From Burkholderiales bacterium (lineage in GTDB: Bacteria; Pseudomonadota; Gammaproteobacteria; Burkholderiales; Burkholderiaceae_C): a stretch of DNA of 64,000 nt. Made by a program: the position numbers and the translations under genes. Positions 25,206-34,079 of the stretch are shown here, one piece after another; position 1 is the first letter of the stretch, and the number at the start of each line of letters is the position of its first letter. The notes beneath the pieces were generated by a model that saw nothing but the letters and a program-made list of their open reading frames with translations, searched no databases and was not told the DNA's origin. The stretch is taken from positions 1 through 64,000 of the forward strand of contig JACPUE010000056.1 in NCBI GenBank assembly GCA_016192425.1, written 5' to 3'.

Positions 25206-25266
25206 CCCCCGATCTTATGCATTCCGGTTGAAAAACAGTTGGCTCGGTTGTTTTTCAACCACGGCG

Positions 25267-26193
25267 TCACCGTCCGGAGTTTCCCTGATCCAGATCGCGC
25301 GCCGAGGCCTCGGTCAGGGCCTGGGTAAGGGCTTCGAGCACCTCGGATTCCAGGTTCCAGCAATGCCAGTACAACTGGATGGGCAGCGTGTGGCCGGGCG
25401 AAACGTCCACCACTTCCCCGGCGGCAAGCGCCGGCCGCACGAGCAGCTCGGGCAGCACGCCCACGGCCCAGCCAGCCTGCACGGCGTGCAGCTGGCCCTC
25501 GGTGCTGGGCACGAACAGGTGGTTGAGCGCCACCCGCTTGAGGCCGAAGGTGCGTGCGACGAACTCTGCCGCCATGTCGTCCTTGCGGTTGAAGGAAAGG
25601 AACGGCACTTCGCGGAAGTTGTGGGCTGTCAGGCCATTGGGCAGGTGCTTGTGCGCAAAGCTGCTGGACGCCACGGCCACATAGTGCATGGCGCCCAGCG
25701 GCACCATGCGGCAACCGCGCATGGCCTGCTTGAGCGTGGTGACGCAGCCCAACACCTGGCCCGAGCGCAGCCATTCCTGGGTGAAGTCCTGGTCGTCGGC
25801 AATGATCTCCAGCGGCAGGCGCTGGCGCACCAGATCGTGCACCGCATCGAGCGCCCAGGTGGCAATGCTGTCGGCGTTGATGGCGATGGAGATGCGCTCG
25901 TCCTCGCGGCCGCTGCCGGGGGCGCTGGGCGCCAGCTCCTGCAGGTCGCGCTCCAGGTCGGCGCGCAACAGGCGCAGTTGTTTGGTGTGCTTGAGCAGCA
26001 ACTGCCCCGCCGAGGTAGGCCGCAGGGGGCGGCTGCGCACGATGAGCACGGAGCCGACCTGCGCCTCCAGCGCCCGCAGGCGCTGCGACACCGCCGACTG
26101 CGTGACGTTGAGGCGCTGGGCGGCCCGCTCGAAGCCCCCCTCTTCAACAATGGCCGCCAGGCATTCCAGGGCGGCGGGGTCGTAGGTGCTCAT
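25267..26193 (-). CDS. LysR-family regulator, ArgP/LysG type
   Basis: A 308-residue LysR regulator. The winged helix (residues about 5-60: LAAIVEEGGFERAAQRLNVT then SAVSQRLRALE) and the effector domain (ISIAINADSIATW...VLGCVTT) match the ArgP (IciA)/LysG group, which senses lysine or arginine and usually controls an amino acid exporter. Here it is divergent from dadA, 110 bases away over an AT-rich spacer (26220-26280), so control of D-amino acid catabolism is the likely local role (inference). Confidence 0.82.
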   Translation of the reverse strand: MSTYDPAALECLAAIVEEGGFERAAQRLNVTQSAVSQRLRALEAQVGSVLIVRSRPLRPTSAGQLLLKHTKQLRLLRADLERDLQELAPSAPGSGREDERISIAINADSIATWALDAVHDLVRQRLPLEIIADDQDFTQEWLRSGQVLGCVTTLKQAMRGCRMVPLGAMHYVAVASSSFAHKHLPNGLTAHNFREVPFLSFNRKDDMAAEFVARTFGLKRVALNHLFVPSTEGQLHAVQAGWAVGVLPELLVRPALAAGEVVDVSPGHTLPIQLYWHCWNLESEVLEALTQALTEASARDLDQGNSGR

Positions 26194-26303
26194 GGTGTGG
26201 CAGGGGAGGATGGGGCTGGTTTAAATTATAAGCGCACCTGATGTTTTTTGAATGCGGTTAATTTGACTTTATTTTTCATGCGCCCCGGCGCACACTGCGC
26301 GCC

Positions 26304-27647
26304 ATGAAAACCATCATTCTCGGCGCCGGCATCATCGGCATCAGCACGGCGTGGCATCTGCGCGAGCGGGGCCACGAGGTCATCGTCATCGACCGCCAGC
26401 CCGGTGCGGCACTGGAGACGAGTTTTGCCAACGCGGGGCAGATCTCGGTGAGCTACTGCGAGCCCTGGGCCAACCGCGAAGCACCCTGGAAAGCGCTCAA
26501 GTGGCTGTTCGACAAGGAGGCGCCGCTGCTGTTCCGCCCGCAACTGGACTGGCAGCAATGGCGCTGGGGGCTGAAGTTCCTGGCCCAGTGCAACGATGCT
26601 GCGTTCGAGCGCAATGTACAGCAACTGGTGGAGCTGGGTGCCTACAGCCACCGCGCGCTCAAGGAACTGGTGCGCAGCACGGGCATCGAATACCACCGCC
26701 TGGAGCGCGGCATCGCGCATTTCTACTCGGACCAGAAGTCCTACGACGACGCAGGCCTGGCCGTGGAGGTGATGCGCAAGCATGGCGTGCAGCGCCGCCT
26801 GGTCACCCGCGAGGAACTGCTGCAGATCGAGCCCGCCTTCCGGGCCTATGGCGACCGCATTGTGGGCGGCACCTACACCAGCACCGATGAAAGCGGCGAC
26901 GCCCGCCTGTTCACCCAGCAGCTTGCCCAGCGCTGCGCCGAGCGCGGCGTGCAATTCCTGTACGGCCATGACGTGGTGCGCCTGGAGCACAATGGCGACG
27001 CTATCAATTCTGTAGCTATCAGGGCAAACCAGCCGGACGCTGCAGGCCAAAAAGACACCGTTCTAAAAGGTGACGCCATCGTGGTGGCCTGCGGCTCCTA
27101 CAGTGGGCCGCTGCTGCGCAGCGTGGGCGTGGATTTGCCTATCTACCCCGGCAAGGGCTACAGCGCCACTTTCCCCATTCTGCGGCCCGAGGCGGCCCCC
27201 ACCGTCTCGGCACTGGACGACGGCCGCAAGATCGCCATCAGCCGCCTGGGCGACCAGTTGCGCGTGGCCGGCACCATCGAGCTGGGCGGCTTTGACATGG
27301 CGCTGGACACCCCCGTGGCCCGCGCGCGCTGCCACATGCTGTCGCGCCGCATCGAGGAGCTGTTCCCCGGTGTGTGCGACACCCGCACTGAAGAACAAGG
27401 CGGCAACCCCCAGTACTGGACGGGCCTGCGCCCCGCCACGCCGACCAACATCCCTTTCATCGGCCGCACGCCGCTGCGCGGGCTGTGGGTCAACACCGGC
27501 CACGGCACCCTGGGCTGGACGCACGGCGCAGGCTCCGGCCTGGCCCTGGCCGAACTCATCGGCGGCCAGCGCCCCGGCATGGACTTTGGCTTCTACGGCT
27601 TCGACCGCGCCCCCAAGGGCACCGGCCTGCAACCCGCACGGGCTTGA
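26304..27647 (+). CDS. dadA: D-amino acid dehydrogenase small subunit-type flavoprotein
   Basis: A 447-residue FAD-dependent oxidoreductase that deaminates D-amino acids (notably D-alanine) and feeds electrons to the respiratory chain. The Rossmann motif GAGIIGISTAWHL is at residues 7-19, LSRRIEELFPG and WTGLRPATPTNIPFIG are family segments, and NTGHGTLGWTHGAGSG closes the FAD site. It is longer than the usual roughly 430 residues, partly because a short interspersed repeat (26999-27050) is translated in frame as DAINSVAIRANQPDAAGQKD. There is no alanine racemase nearby. Confidence 0.9.
   Translation: MKTIILGAGIIGISTAWHLRERGHEVIVIDRQPGAALETSFANAGQISVSYCEPWANREAPWKALKWLFDKEAPLLFRPQLDWQQWRWGLKFLAQCNDAAFERNVQQLVELGAYSHRALKELVRSTGIEYHRLERGIAHFYSDQKSYDDAGLAVEVMRKHGVQRRLVTREELLQIEPAFRAYGDRIVGGTYTSTDESGDARLFTQQLAQRCAERGVQFLYGHDVVRLEHNGDAINSVAIRANQPDAAGQKDTVLKGDAIVVACGSYSGPLLRSVGVDLPIYPGKGYSATFPILRPEAAPTVSALDDGRKIAISRLGDQLRVAGTIELGGFDMALDTPVARARCHMLSRRIEELFPGVCDTRTEEQGGNPQYWTGLRPATPTNIPFIGRTPLRGLWVNTGHGTLGWTHGAGSGLALAELIGGQRPGMDFGFYGFDRAPKGTGLQPARA
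26999..27050 (+). repeat. Short interspersed repeat inside dadA, in frame
   Basis: ACGCTATCAATTCTGTAGCT, then ATCAGGGCAAACCAG, then GACGCTGCAGGCC and AAAAAG matches the ATGCTAT family, including its far end CGCT-AGAGGCC-AAAAA. It is read through without a stop in the dadA frame. Confidence 0.6.
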
Positions 27648-27727
27648 TGCCGCAGGGCTGCGGGAACACCCCCACAGCAGCACTGGCAAAGCCCACCCTC
27701 TACGCCACGGGCAGGGCCCCACCCAGC

Positions 27728-27838
27728 AGCCACCGCGCAAGGGCTGCCCCGCCGCGCTGGTGGCGTCCCCCTGCCCGCATTGCGCAGCAATGCGAGAGCG
27801 GGGGGAAGCGGCGATAGCCGCTCAGGGGGGGGGTGCCC
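27728..27838 (-). repeat. Comamonadaceae gene-end repeat, copy 2
   Basis: Same element as 4356-4460 (CCACCGCGCAAGGGCTGCC ... AGCGGCGATAGCCGCTCAGG). It ends one base before the stop codon of the ABC binding-protein gene. Confidence 0.7.
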
Positions 27839-29041
27839 CTACTTCTTGCGTTGGACGATCAGATTGCGCTTGGCATCCTCGGGGTAGGCAAAGGTGATGG
27901 ATCCGTTCTGCACCTTGCCCATGACCAGCATGTTCTGGGTGATGGCGTCCTTGTCCTCCGACGTGAAGGGATGCTCATAGGTGGCCACCACGCCGTAGTA
28001 CACGCGCTTGATGTTTTCCAGCGCGTTCTTGACGGCGGGGCCGTCGAGCTTGCCGTCGCGGATGCCGAACAGCGCGTAGGTGAGCAGGTAGGTGGCGTCG
28101 TAGCCCTGCGCTGCGGCCATGGGCACGGCCATGCGTTCGCCGTGCTTGCGCTTGAAGTTGGTCAAAAAGGATGCCCGGCGCTCGTTGCTGGGCTCGGCAA
28201 TGAAGGTCTGCGCCATCAGTGCGCCATCGGCCGCATCCTTGGCGCCGTCGATGAAGAAGGGAAACGACAGCGGCCAGGCGCCTACCAGGGGGACTTTCCA
28301 GCCCAGATCCTTGCGGCTGTTGGCAATGACGGCTTCCTCCGGGCCCACGGTGTAGCTGAAGATGACGTTGGCTCCGGCCTCGCGCGCAGCCTGCAGATCC
28401 TTGCGCAGATCCGTCACGCCCAGCGGGAAGCGCGTGACATGCACCGCCTGCAGCTTGCGCGCGGCCAGTGCCTCCTGCACGTCCTTGAGCCCGGCCTCGC
28501 CGTAGCCTGTGGTGTCGGCAAAAATGGCTACACGGTTCCAGCCACGCTTGACAATGTCTTCCACCACAAAGGGGGCCTGGATGCTGTCGCGCGCCGAGGT
28601 GCGGAAGATGTAGCTCTGCGCAGGCGGGTACTTGGCCGTCAGCGGCGTGCCGGTGGCACAGGGAATGATGAGCGGCAGTTGTGCGCTCTGGTACACCTCC
28701 AGCGACTTGGCCGCCACACCGGTGTTGCAAAAGCCGATGGTCGCCACCACGCCTTGCTTGGCAAGGTCCTGCGAGGCCTTGAGCCCGGTGTCCGGGTCGC
28801 CCTTGTCGTCACGCACGACAAGTTCCATCGGTCGCCCCAGGTACCCCCCGGCGGTGTTGATTTCAGCGATGGCCAGCTCAATGCCCTGGCGCAGTGGAAC
28901 TCCAAAGTCGGACGATGGGCCTGTAAAGGGACCAATCACTCCTACCTTGACGGTGGCTTGCGCCTGGGCGGAAGCTGCAGGCGCAGCCAGCACGGCGAGC
29001 ACGCCCAGGGCGGCGGCCATCATGTGGCGAATTGGTTGCAT
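27839..29041 (-). CDS. Branched-chain amino acid-type ABC transporter substrate-binding protein
   Basis: A 400-residue periplasmic binding protein of the LivJ/HAAT family (Peripla_BP_6). The signal peptide MMAAALGVLAVLAAPAASAQA is followed by VKVGVIGPFTGPSSDFG, the family opening, then AIAEINTAGGYLGRP and the mid-domain IFADTTGYGEAGLKD. The ATG at 29041 has GAGGAG about 6 bases upstream. No permease or ATPase genes are adjacent, so it is an orphan that may serve a distant liv-type transporter. The ligand is unknown (amino acid, urea, amide or aromatic acid). Confidence 0.88.
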   Translation of the reverse strand: MQPIRHMMAAALGVLAVLAAPAASAQAQATVKVGVIGPFTGPSSDFGVPLRQGIELAIAEINTAGGYLGRPMELVVRDDKGDPDTGLKASQDLAKQGVVATIGFCNTGVAAKSLEVYQSAQLPLIIPCATGTPLTAKYPPAQSYIFRTSARDSIQAPFVVEDIVKRGWNRVAIFADTTGYGEAGLKDVQEALAARKLQAVHVTRFPLGVTDLRKDLQAAREAGANVIFSYTVGPEEAVIANSRKDLGWKVPLVGAWPLSFPFFIDGAKDAADGALMAQTFIAEPSNERRASFLTNFKRKHGERMAVPMAAAQGYDATYLLTYALFGIRDGKLDGPAVKNALENIKRVYYGVVATYEHPFTSEDKDAITQNMLVMGKVQNGSITFAYPEDAKRNLIVQRKK

Positions 29042-29171
29042 GGGGTTCTCCTCTCGCGTTGTGGTGCAGCTTAGGCGGTGACAGGGCCACACCGATACCG
29101 CATTTTCCCTGCATGCAGGCCAGTGCGTCGGGCGATTGCCCTTCCCCAAGGGCAGGCCGGTATTCTGATTT

Positions 29172-29225
29172 GCTATTGTTTTGATAGCTGCCTGCGCATT
29201 ATTTACGGCGCCAGAGGCCGATTTC
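29172..29225 (+). repeat. Short interspersed repeat (ATGCTAT family), copy F
   Basis: TTGCTATTGTTTTGATAGCT, GCCTGCGCATT and CGCCAGAGGCCGATTT. It overlaps the 3' end of the M14 peptidase gene and supplies its last codons and stop. Confidence 0.75.
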
Positions 29226-30147
29226 CCTTGATTTTCGCAGCCTCCACCGGGGCGGGGCGGTACAGGCGCGTGTCCATCCAGCGCAGCAGGTCACGCCACA
29301 TGGCCCGCACTTCAGCATCGCGCGGCATGTTCAGGGCGTGTTCCAGTTCGATGGTGACCACCGGCATGTTCTGCTGCAAGCTGCCGTAGTAGCCCAGCGA
29401 ACCCGGGAAGACCCCCACACGGTCCAGGCGCAGGCGGCCCAGGCGCTGGGGCGGCTCGTGGGGGCCATCGAAATCGAGCACCCCGTAGGGTGCGTGGATG
29501 CTGACGACCAGGTGGGGGTTGAACTCCTCCAGCTGGGTGTGCAGGAACAGCGATTCAGGCTCGGACAACGGCTCCGTGCCCGGCCAGCGGCGCGGATCCT
29601 TGCGCGTGCGTTCGCGCCAGTAGCGCGGGGCATCGGCCAACCAGTCGGGGGTGTTGAAATTGCGGTTGAGATCCACCCCACGGGCATTCACGCGGGTGGG
29701 TTTCTTGGCCAGCAGGCCATCGGGGTTGAGCACGGGGATGAAGCGCCAGTGCACGGGCCGCCGCGTCTGTTCGGCCAAGCCGATCCAGTGCATGGCCAGT
29801 GCACCCGAGGTGAGCTCGTCGCCATGCATGGCGCCCACCACCAGCACGCGCAGGGTGTCGATGTCCGGGTGCTGCGGCAGGATGTCGCGCCAGTACAGCG
29901 CCGTGCCCAAGCTCGAACGTGCGCCGCTGGGCGTGAGGCGCGCGGCCTCGCACTGTTCTGCGCGTACCCCCGGCAAGCGCGGCAACAGCAGCGCGCAGGC
30001 CGAGACGCTCTCCTGCGGCGCAGCCTGCAAAGCCCATGCCCCACCCGCCAGCACGGCCCCCACCAGCGCCACAGCCCCCGCACGCCACCAGGCACGCAGG
30101 CGCGGGCGCACCAGGTCAGCATCAAAGGGCAGGGCCAGCATCGTCAT
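29203..30147 (-). CDS. M14-family zinc carboxypeptidase (MpaA-like)
   Basis: A 314-residue predicted membrane-anchored peptidase: one N-terminal helix (AGAVALVGAVLAGGAWAL), then a carboxypeptidase A-fold domain. Zinc ligands are visible in GAMHGDE and SIHAPYG, the substrate-binding arginine in VNARGVDLNRNF, and the catalytic Glu in VTIELEH. MpaA-type enzymes cut gamma-D-Glu-diaminopimelate bonds of murein peptides; that specificity is inferred. The start is 30147 (MTMLALPF) or 30141. The final residues (GNRPLAP) and stop come from an interspersed repeat. Confidence 0.82.
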   Translation of the reverse strand: MTMLALPFDADLVRPRLRAWWRAGAVALVGAVLAGGAWALQAAPQESVSACALLLPRLPGVRAEQCEAARLTPSGARSSLGTALYWRDILPQHPDIDTLRVLVVGAMHGDELTSGALAMHWIGLAEQTRRPVHWRFIPVLNPDGLLAKKPTRVNARGVDLNRNFNTPDWLADAPRYWRERTRKDPRRWPGTEPLSEPESLFLHTQLEEFNPHLVVSIHAPYGVLDFDGPHEPPQRLGRLRLDRVGVFPGSLGYYGSLQQNMPVVTIELEHALNMPRDAEVRAMWRDLLRWMDTRLYRPAPVEAAKIKGNRPLAP

Positions 30148-30238
30148 CACACACTCGCAACAAGGGGCACCCCTGGGGGGCACAGCACAAAAACCACAGG
30201 CCCCGGATAATAGCCCGCCCTCCCCGTCCAGGTTCTGC

Positions 30239-30748
30239 GTGTACCACCACCCTACCCTTTTGCCGCCCGATTTCGATTCGCGCCACTTTCGCAGCGCGCT
30301 GGGCATGTTCGCCACCGGCGTGACCATCGTGACCGCACGCGCCCCCTCGGGCAGCCCGGTGGGGCTGACGGCCAATTCGTTCAACTCGGTTTCGCTGTCG
30401 CCGCCGCTGGTGCTTTGGAGCCTGTCGCGCCAGGCGGGCTCCATGGAGGTGTTTCGCACGGGCGTGCGCTACGCCATCCACGTGCTGGCTGCCGACCAGC
30501 AGGCCCTGGCCGAGCGCTTTGCCACGCGCGGCATCGACCGCTGGGCTGGCGTGGCGCACCACCCAGGCCTGGACGGCACCCCGCTGATCGACGGCGCGGC
30601 TGCCACGTTCGAATGCTTCAGCCGCAGCCAGTACCCCGAGGGCGACCACGTGATCTTTGTCGGCGAAGTCGAGCGCTGCAGCCACCGCACCGGGATGCCG
30701 CCCCTGCTATACCACGGCGGGCGCTTCCACACCGACCACCCGCTGTGA
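30239..30748 (+). CDS. Flavin reductase-like FMN-binding protein
   Basis: A 169-residue split-barrel flavin reductase domain (HpaC/PF01613 type): FRSALGMFATGVTIVTAR, then GLTANSFNSVSLSPPLVLWSL, and H-x-I-FVGEVE near the end. Such proteins reduce FMN/FAD with NAD(P)H for a partner monooxygenase, but no monooxygenase is adjacent. The start is taken as GTG at 30239 because no ATG precedes the conserved FRSAL; an upstream AGG gives weak support. The MOSC gene begins two bases after its stop. Confidence 0.8.
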   Translation: MYHHPTLLPPDFDSRHFRSALGMFATGVTIVTARAPSGSPVGLTANSFNSVSLSPPLVLWSLSRQAGSMEVFRTGVRYAIHVLAADQQALAERFATRGIDRWAGVAHHPGLDGTPLIDGAAATFECFSRSQYPEGDHVIFVGEVERCSHRTGMPPLLYHGGRFHTDHPL

Positions 30749-30749
30749 C

Positions 30750-31340
30750 ATGCCAACGGTGGGCCTGACCCTGCTGCATGTGAACCGTGGCGCCTGCCAG
30801 ATGCTGCGCGTGGGCGAGCGCAGCGTGCTGTCGGCCATTGCCAAGGCGCCAGTGCCAGGCCCGGTGCCCGTGGGCCGCCTGGGCCTGGAGGGCGACGAAC
30901 AGGCCGACCCCAGCGTGCATGGCGGGCTGGACAAGGCCTTGTACGCCTACCCGGTGGAGCACCACGCCTTCTGGCAGGCACAGCGCCAGCAGCACGGGCT
31001 GGCGACCGAACCGCTGCCACTGCCCCCGGGCTTCATGGGTGAGAACCTGAGCGTGCAGGGGCTGCTGGAGCACGAGGTCTATGTGGGCGACCGGCTGCAC
31101 TTCCCGGATTGCACCCTGCGCGTGACGGCGCCGCGCGAGCCCTGCTACAAGTTCAACGCCGTGATGGGCTTTGTCCAGGCCGGGCGCACCATGGCGCAGA
31201 CCGGACGCTGCGGCTTTTACCTGGCAGTGGAGCAGCCGGGCAGCCTCCAGGCTGGCCAGCAAGCCTGGCTGGAGCCGGGCCAGCGCGCCCTGAGCATTGC
31301 CCAGGCCCTGGCAGGCAAGTGGGCCAAGCATAAGCGATAG
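30750..31340 (+). CDS. MOSC-domain protein, YiiM-like
   Basis: A 196-residue MOSC-domain protein. The domain features KAPVPGPVPVGRLGLEGDEQ, VHGGLDKALYAYP, FGEN-like MGENLSVQGL and the conserved Cys in PREPCYKFN place it with YiiM, a molybdenum-cofactor enzyme that detoxifies N-hydroxylated bases such as 6-N-hydroxylaminopurine. YiiM receives electrons from a flavoprotein, so the flavin reductase gene two bases upstream may be its partner (inference). ATG at 30750. Confidence 0.85.
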   Translation: MPTVGLTLLHVNRGACQMLRVGERSVLSAIAKAPVPGPVPVGRLGLEGDEQADPSVHGGLDKALYAYPVEHHAFWQAQRQQHGLATEPLPLPPGFMGENLSVQGLLEHEVYVGDRLHFPDCTLRVTAPREPCYKFNAVMGFVQAGRTMAQTGRCGFYLAVEQPGSLQAGQQAWLEPGQRALSIAQALAGKWAKHKR

Positions 31341-31361
31341 AGCCTGCCCCAGAGCCCCACA

Positions 31362-32831
31362 TCACTGCACTGTGAGCGTGCTGCCCAGCGCCAGGCGCCC
31401 CTGCGCAGGCTGCCACTGCACGCCGGTGACGGCGTTGTCCGCATTGGCAAAGCGCAAGGCATAGGCAGCCTGGCCCGCCAGCGCGGCAGCCGCATCGGGC
31501 GCGGCCAGGTGCACCTGGTACGAACCGCTGGCCAGCGCTGCAGGCAGGGCCGCCTCGCCCGACAACAACAAAGGCTCGCCGGGCGTGGCCTGGCGCAGGT
31601 CGGTGCCCGCCAGGGGCAAGCTGGTGGCCTGCCCCTGGGCGTCCACCAGCACCAGTGCCAGGCTGCGCGGATTCAAGGGCCGGGCCCAGCCCTGGTTGGC
31701 CAGCGCCACCGACCAGGCCAGCGTGCCGCCAGGCACAGCCGTGCTGCTGTGCGACACGGCCTGCAGCTCCAGCCGGTAGCCAAGGCGCCGCGACACTTCG
31801 GCCATGCAGCCGCCCGCTTGCCACTGCGCAAAGAAGCCCTCGTAGTAGTCGCGGTTCAGGTAGCTCATGTGGTAGGCCGCGCCTTCGCGCAGGATGTCGG
31901 CACAGGCCATGCGGGCCTGGGCAGGCTCGGGCGGTTCGCAGGTTTCCCCTCCGGCACCGGTCACGGCACTGGCCTGCTGTGCATAGGTGCGCAAGGCCTG
32001 CGACTGCGCGGCGGTTTCAGCAAAGTAGGTGCCCACATCGTCGGGGCTGGCCAGGAAACAGTCGTTGTGCAGCCCGATGCGTGCGGCAGGCGGTGGCGCG
32101 TCCGACAGCGCTTGCGCCAAGGCGGCCGGCGTCGGGTACCACAGGGCCAGATCCGCCGGGAGGCGCAGGTGCAGCAGCCGCTGGCTGGGCAGCGCCTGCA
32201 ACAGCGCATCGCGCACCGCGGCCTTGCGCGCTGGCGTGGTGAGGTTGTTGGACGAGGTATGCCATTCGCCCCAGGCGCCGATGAAACCCCCTTGCAGCAC
32301 GGCAATGACGTCGGCATTGCGCTGCAGCACGGGTTGCAGCTGCTGGATATGGGTTTTGACCCGCGAGAGCGTGGCGTCCTGGGCGTTGAGGTAGTCGGCC
32401 TCGGTTTCCGGGTAGTTGTAGGCAAAGCGCAGCACCGCCTTGAGCCCCTGCTTGCGCAGGTTGGCAAAACCGGTGTCCAGCTTGCTCAGGTAGCTGGCGG
32501 GCAGGTTGCGGGTGCGGTAGGCGCTCAGGTCGCCGGGGGTATAGACCAGGCGCTGCCCCTCTTGCGCCACATAGAGCAGCGAGGTGGCCGTGATCTTGGA
32601 AGGGTCGGTGGCAAAGCGGTAGAAACCCCGCTCAGGGTTGGGGAAGTCCAGGTCCGTGGGTTGCAGGCTGACCTGGGCCATGGGTGCCACGCTGGCCAGG
32701 CGCAGCGTGGGCGCTGGCGCCGCATTTTCAGTGCGCTGGGTGGCGCCAGCGTCGTCCTCGCCACCCCCACAGGCCGCAAGCCCCGCAGCGCACAGCGCCA
32801 AGACGCTGCATTTCAGAGTCCATGCCCGCAT
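31362..32831 (-). CDS. DUF4874/DUF4832 lipoprotein
   Basis: A 489-residue lipoprotein (lipobox GLAACGGG at 17-24). The N-terminal half begins with the DUF4874 hallmark NPERGFYRF and contains GLKAVLRFAYNY and GFIGAWGEWHTSS, a TIM-barrel-like glycoside-hydrolase-type pattern. The second half (from about 320: HMSYLNRDYYEGFFAQW) is DUF4832, ending in a beta sandwich. Family members are suspected carbohydrate-active proteins, with activity unproven. It is convergent with the MOSC gene. Confidence 0.85.
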   Translation of the reverse strand: MRAWTLKCSVLALCAAGLAACGGGEDDAGATQRTENAAPAPTLRLASVAPMAQVSLQPTDLDFPNPERGFYRFATDPSKITATSLLYVAQEGQRLVYTPGDLSAYRTRNLPASYLSKLDTGFANLRKQGLKAVLRFAYNYPETEADYLNAQDATLSRVKTHIQQLQPVLQRNADVIAVLQGGFIGAWGEWHTSSNNLTTPARKAAVRDALLQALPSQRLLHLRLPADLALWYPTPAALAQALSDAPPPAARIGLHNDCFLASPDDVGTYFAETAAQSQALRTYAQQASAVTGAGGETCEPPEPAQARMACADILREGAAYHMSYLNRDYYEGFFAQWQAGGCMAEVSRRLGYRLELQAVSHSSTAVPGGTLAWSVALANQGWARPLNPRSLALVLVDAQGQATSLPLAGTDLRQATPGEPLLLSGEAALPAALASGSYQVHLAAPDAAAALAGQAAYALRFANADNAVTGVQWQPAQGRLALGSTLTVQ

Positions 32832-32957
32832 TGCACTCCCCCCGAGCGCCTGCGCACAGTCAGGCGTGCAGGCATGCTAAGGCGTGGGCCGAACGCCATC
32901 AAACACTCAAGTGCAACCGCTTGTGACGGACGCCGCAAGGGGTGCAGATGCGCAGGC

Positions 32958-33224
32958 TCAGCGGCCGACCTCGGGCAGTTCGATCTTGACCTCCAGCACC
33001 TCCAGGTTGTCCTGGCGTTCGAGCTGGACCTTGATGTCGTCGGGGTTGATGGACACGTACTTGGAGATCACCGCCACCAGCTCGCGCTGAAGCGCAGGCA
33101 GGTAGTCGGGCTCGGCGGCATTGCGGCCGCTGCGCTCGTGCGCCAGGATGATCTGCAGGCGCTCCTTGGCGACGCTGGCGGTTTTCTTCTTCTCGCCCAG
33201 CAGGAAGGACAGGAACGATGCCAT
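32958..33224 (-). CDS. minE: Cell division topological specificity factor MinE
   Basis: An 88-residue MinE of normal length. The N-terminal MinD-interacting/membrane region ([25 protein letters not shown]) and the C-terminal dimer domain ([20 protein letters not shown]) are intact. It stimulates MinD ATPase and drives pole-to-pole oscillation that places the division septum. It starts 3 bases after minD stops, so it is translationally coupled. Confidence 0.96.
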   Translation of the reverse strand: MASFLSFLLGEKKKTASVAKERLQIILAHERSGRNAAEPDYLPALQRELVAVISKYVSINPDDIKVQLERQDNLEVLEVKIELPEVGR

Positions 33225-33227
33225 GGC

Positions 33228-34043
33228 TTACTTGCCTCCAAACAGGCGCTTGAAAAAGCCGGGCTTTTCGGCCTCGATGAAGCGCATGGGCTTTTCCTCG
33301 CCCAGGAAGCGGTCGATCACGTCCTTGTAGGCCTCGGACACGTCGCTACCCTGGGCGTGGATGGCCGGGATGCCCTGGTTGGACGACTGCAGCACCGTCT
33401 CGGACTCGGGGATCACGCCGATGAGCTTGATGCGCAGGATGTCCTGGATGTCCTCCAGGCTCAGCATCTGGCCGTCCTGCACGCGGCTGGGGTTGTAGCG
33501 CGTGATGAGCAGGTGCTCCTTGATGGGTTCGCTGCCCTCGATGGCGCGCTTGGTCTTGCTGCCCAGCATGCCCAGAATGCGGTCGGAGTCGCGCACCGAC
33601 GACACCTCGGGGTTGGTCACCAGCAGCGCCTCGTCGGCAAAGTGCATGGCCATGAGCGCACCGGCCTCGATGCCTGCGGGCGAATCGCAGACGATGTACT
33701 CGAAGCCCATCTCGGCCAGATCCTGGAGCACCTTTTCCACACCGTCCAGGCGCAGCGCGTCTTTGTCGCGCGTCTGGCTGGCGGCCAGCACGAACAGGTT
33801 GTCGCACTGCTTGTCCTTGATGAGGGCCTGGTGGAGGTTGGCCTCGCCGTGGATGACGTTGATGAGGTCGTACACCACGCGGCGCTCGCAACCCATGATG
33901 AGGTCCAGGTTGCGCAGGCCGACGTCAAAGTCGATCACAGCAGTCTTGTGGCCGCGCAGGGCGAGGCCGGAGGCGAAGCTGGCACTGGTGGTGGTCTTGC
34001 CCACGCCACCCTTGCCGGAGGTCACGACGACGATTTTGGCCAT
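33228..34043 (-). CDS. minD: Septum site-determining ATPase MinD
   Basis: A 271-residue deviant Walker A ATPase: VVTSGKGGVGKTTTSASFA at the N-terminus, the catalytic Asp in AVIDFDVGLRNLD, and switch II CDSPAGIE. The C-terminal amphipathic membrane-targeting helix (KPGFFKRLFGGK) is complete. It recruits MinC to the membrane and is released by MinE. Order minC-minD-minE with spacings of 36 and 3 bases. Confidence 0.97.
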   Translation of the reverse strand: MAKIVVVTSGKGGVGKTTTSASFASGLALRGHKTAVIDFDVGLRNLDLIMGCERRVVYDLINVIHGEANLHQALIKDKQCDNLFVLAASQTRDKDALRLDGVEKVLQDLAEMGFEYIVCDSPAGIEAGALMAMHFADEALLVTNPEVSSVRDSDRILGMLGSKTKRAIEGSEPIKEHLLITRYNPSRVQDGQMLSLEDIQDILRIKLIGVIPESETVLQSSNQGIPAIHAQGSDVSEAYKDVIDRFLGEEKPMRFIEAEKPGFFKRLFGGK

Positions 34044-34079
34044 GTGATGCTGTTTCTCAATGGGTTGATAGGGAGAGGG

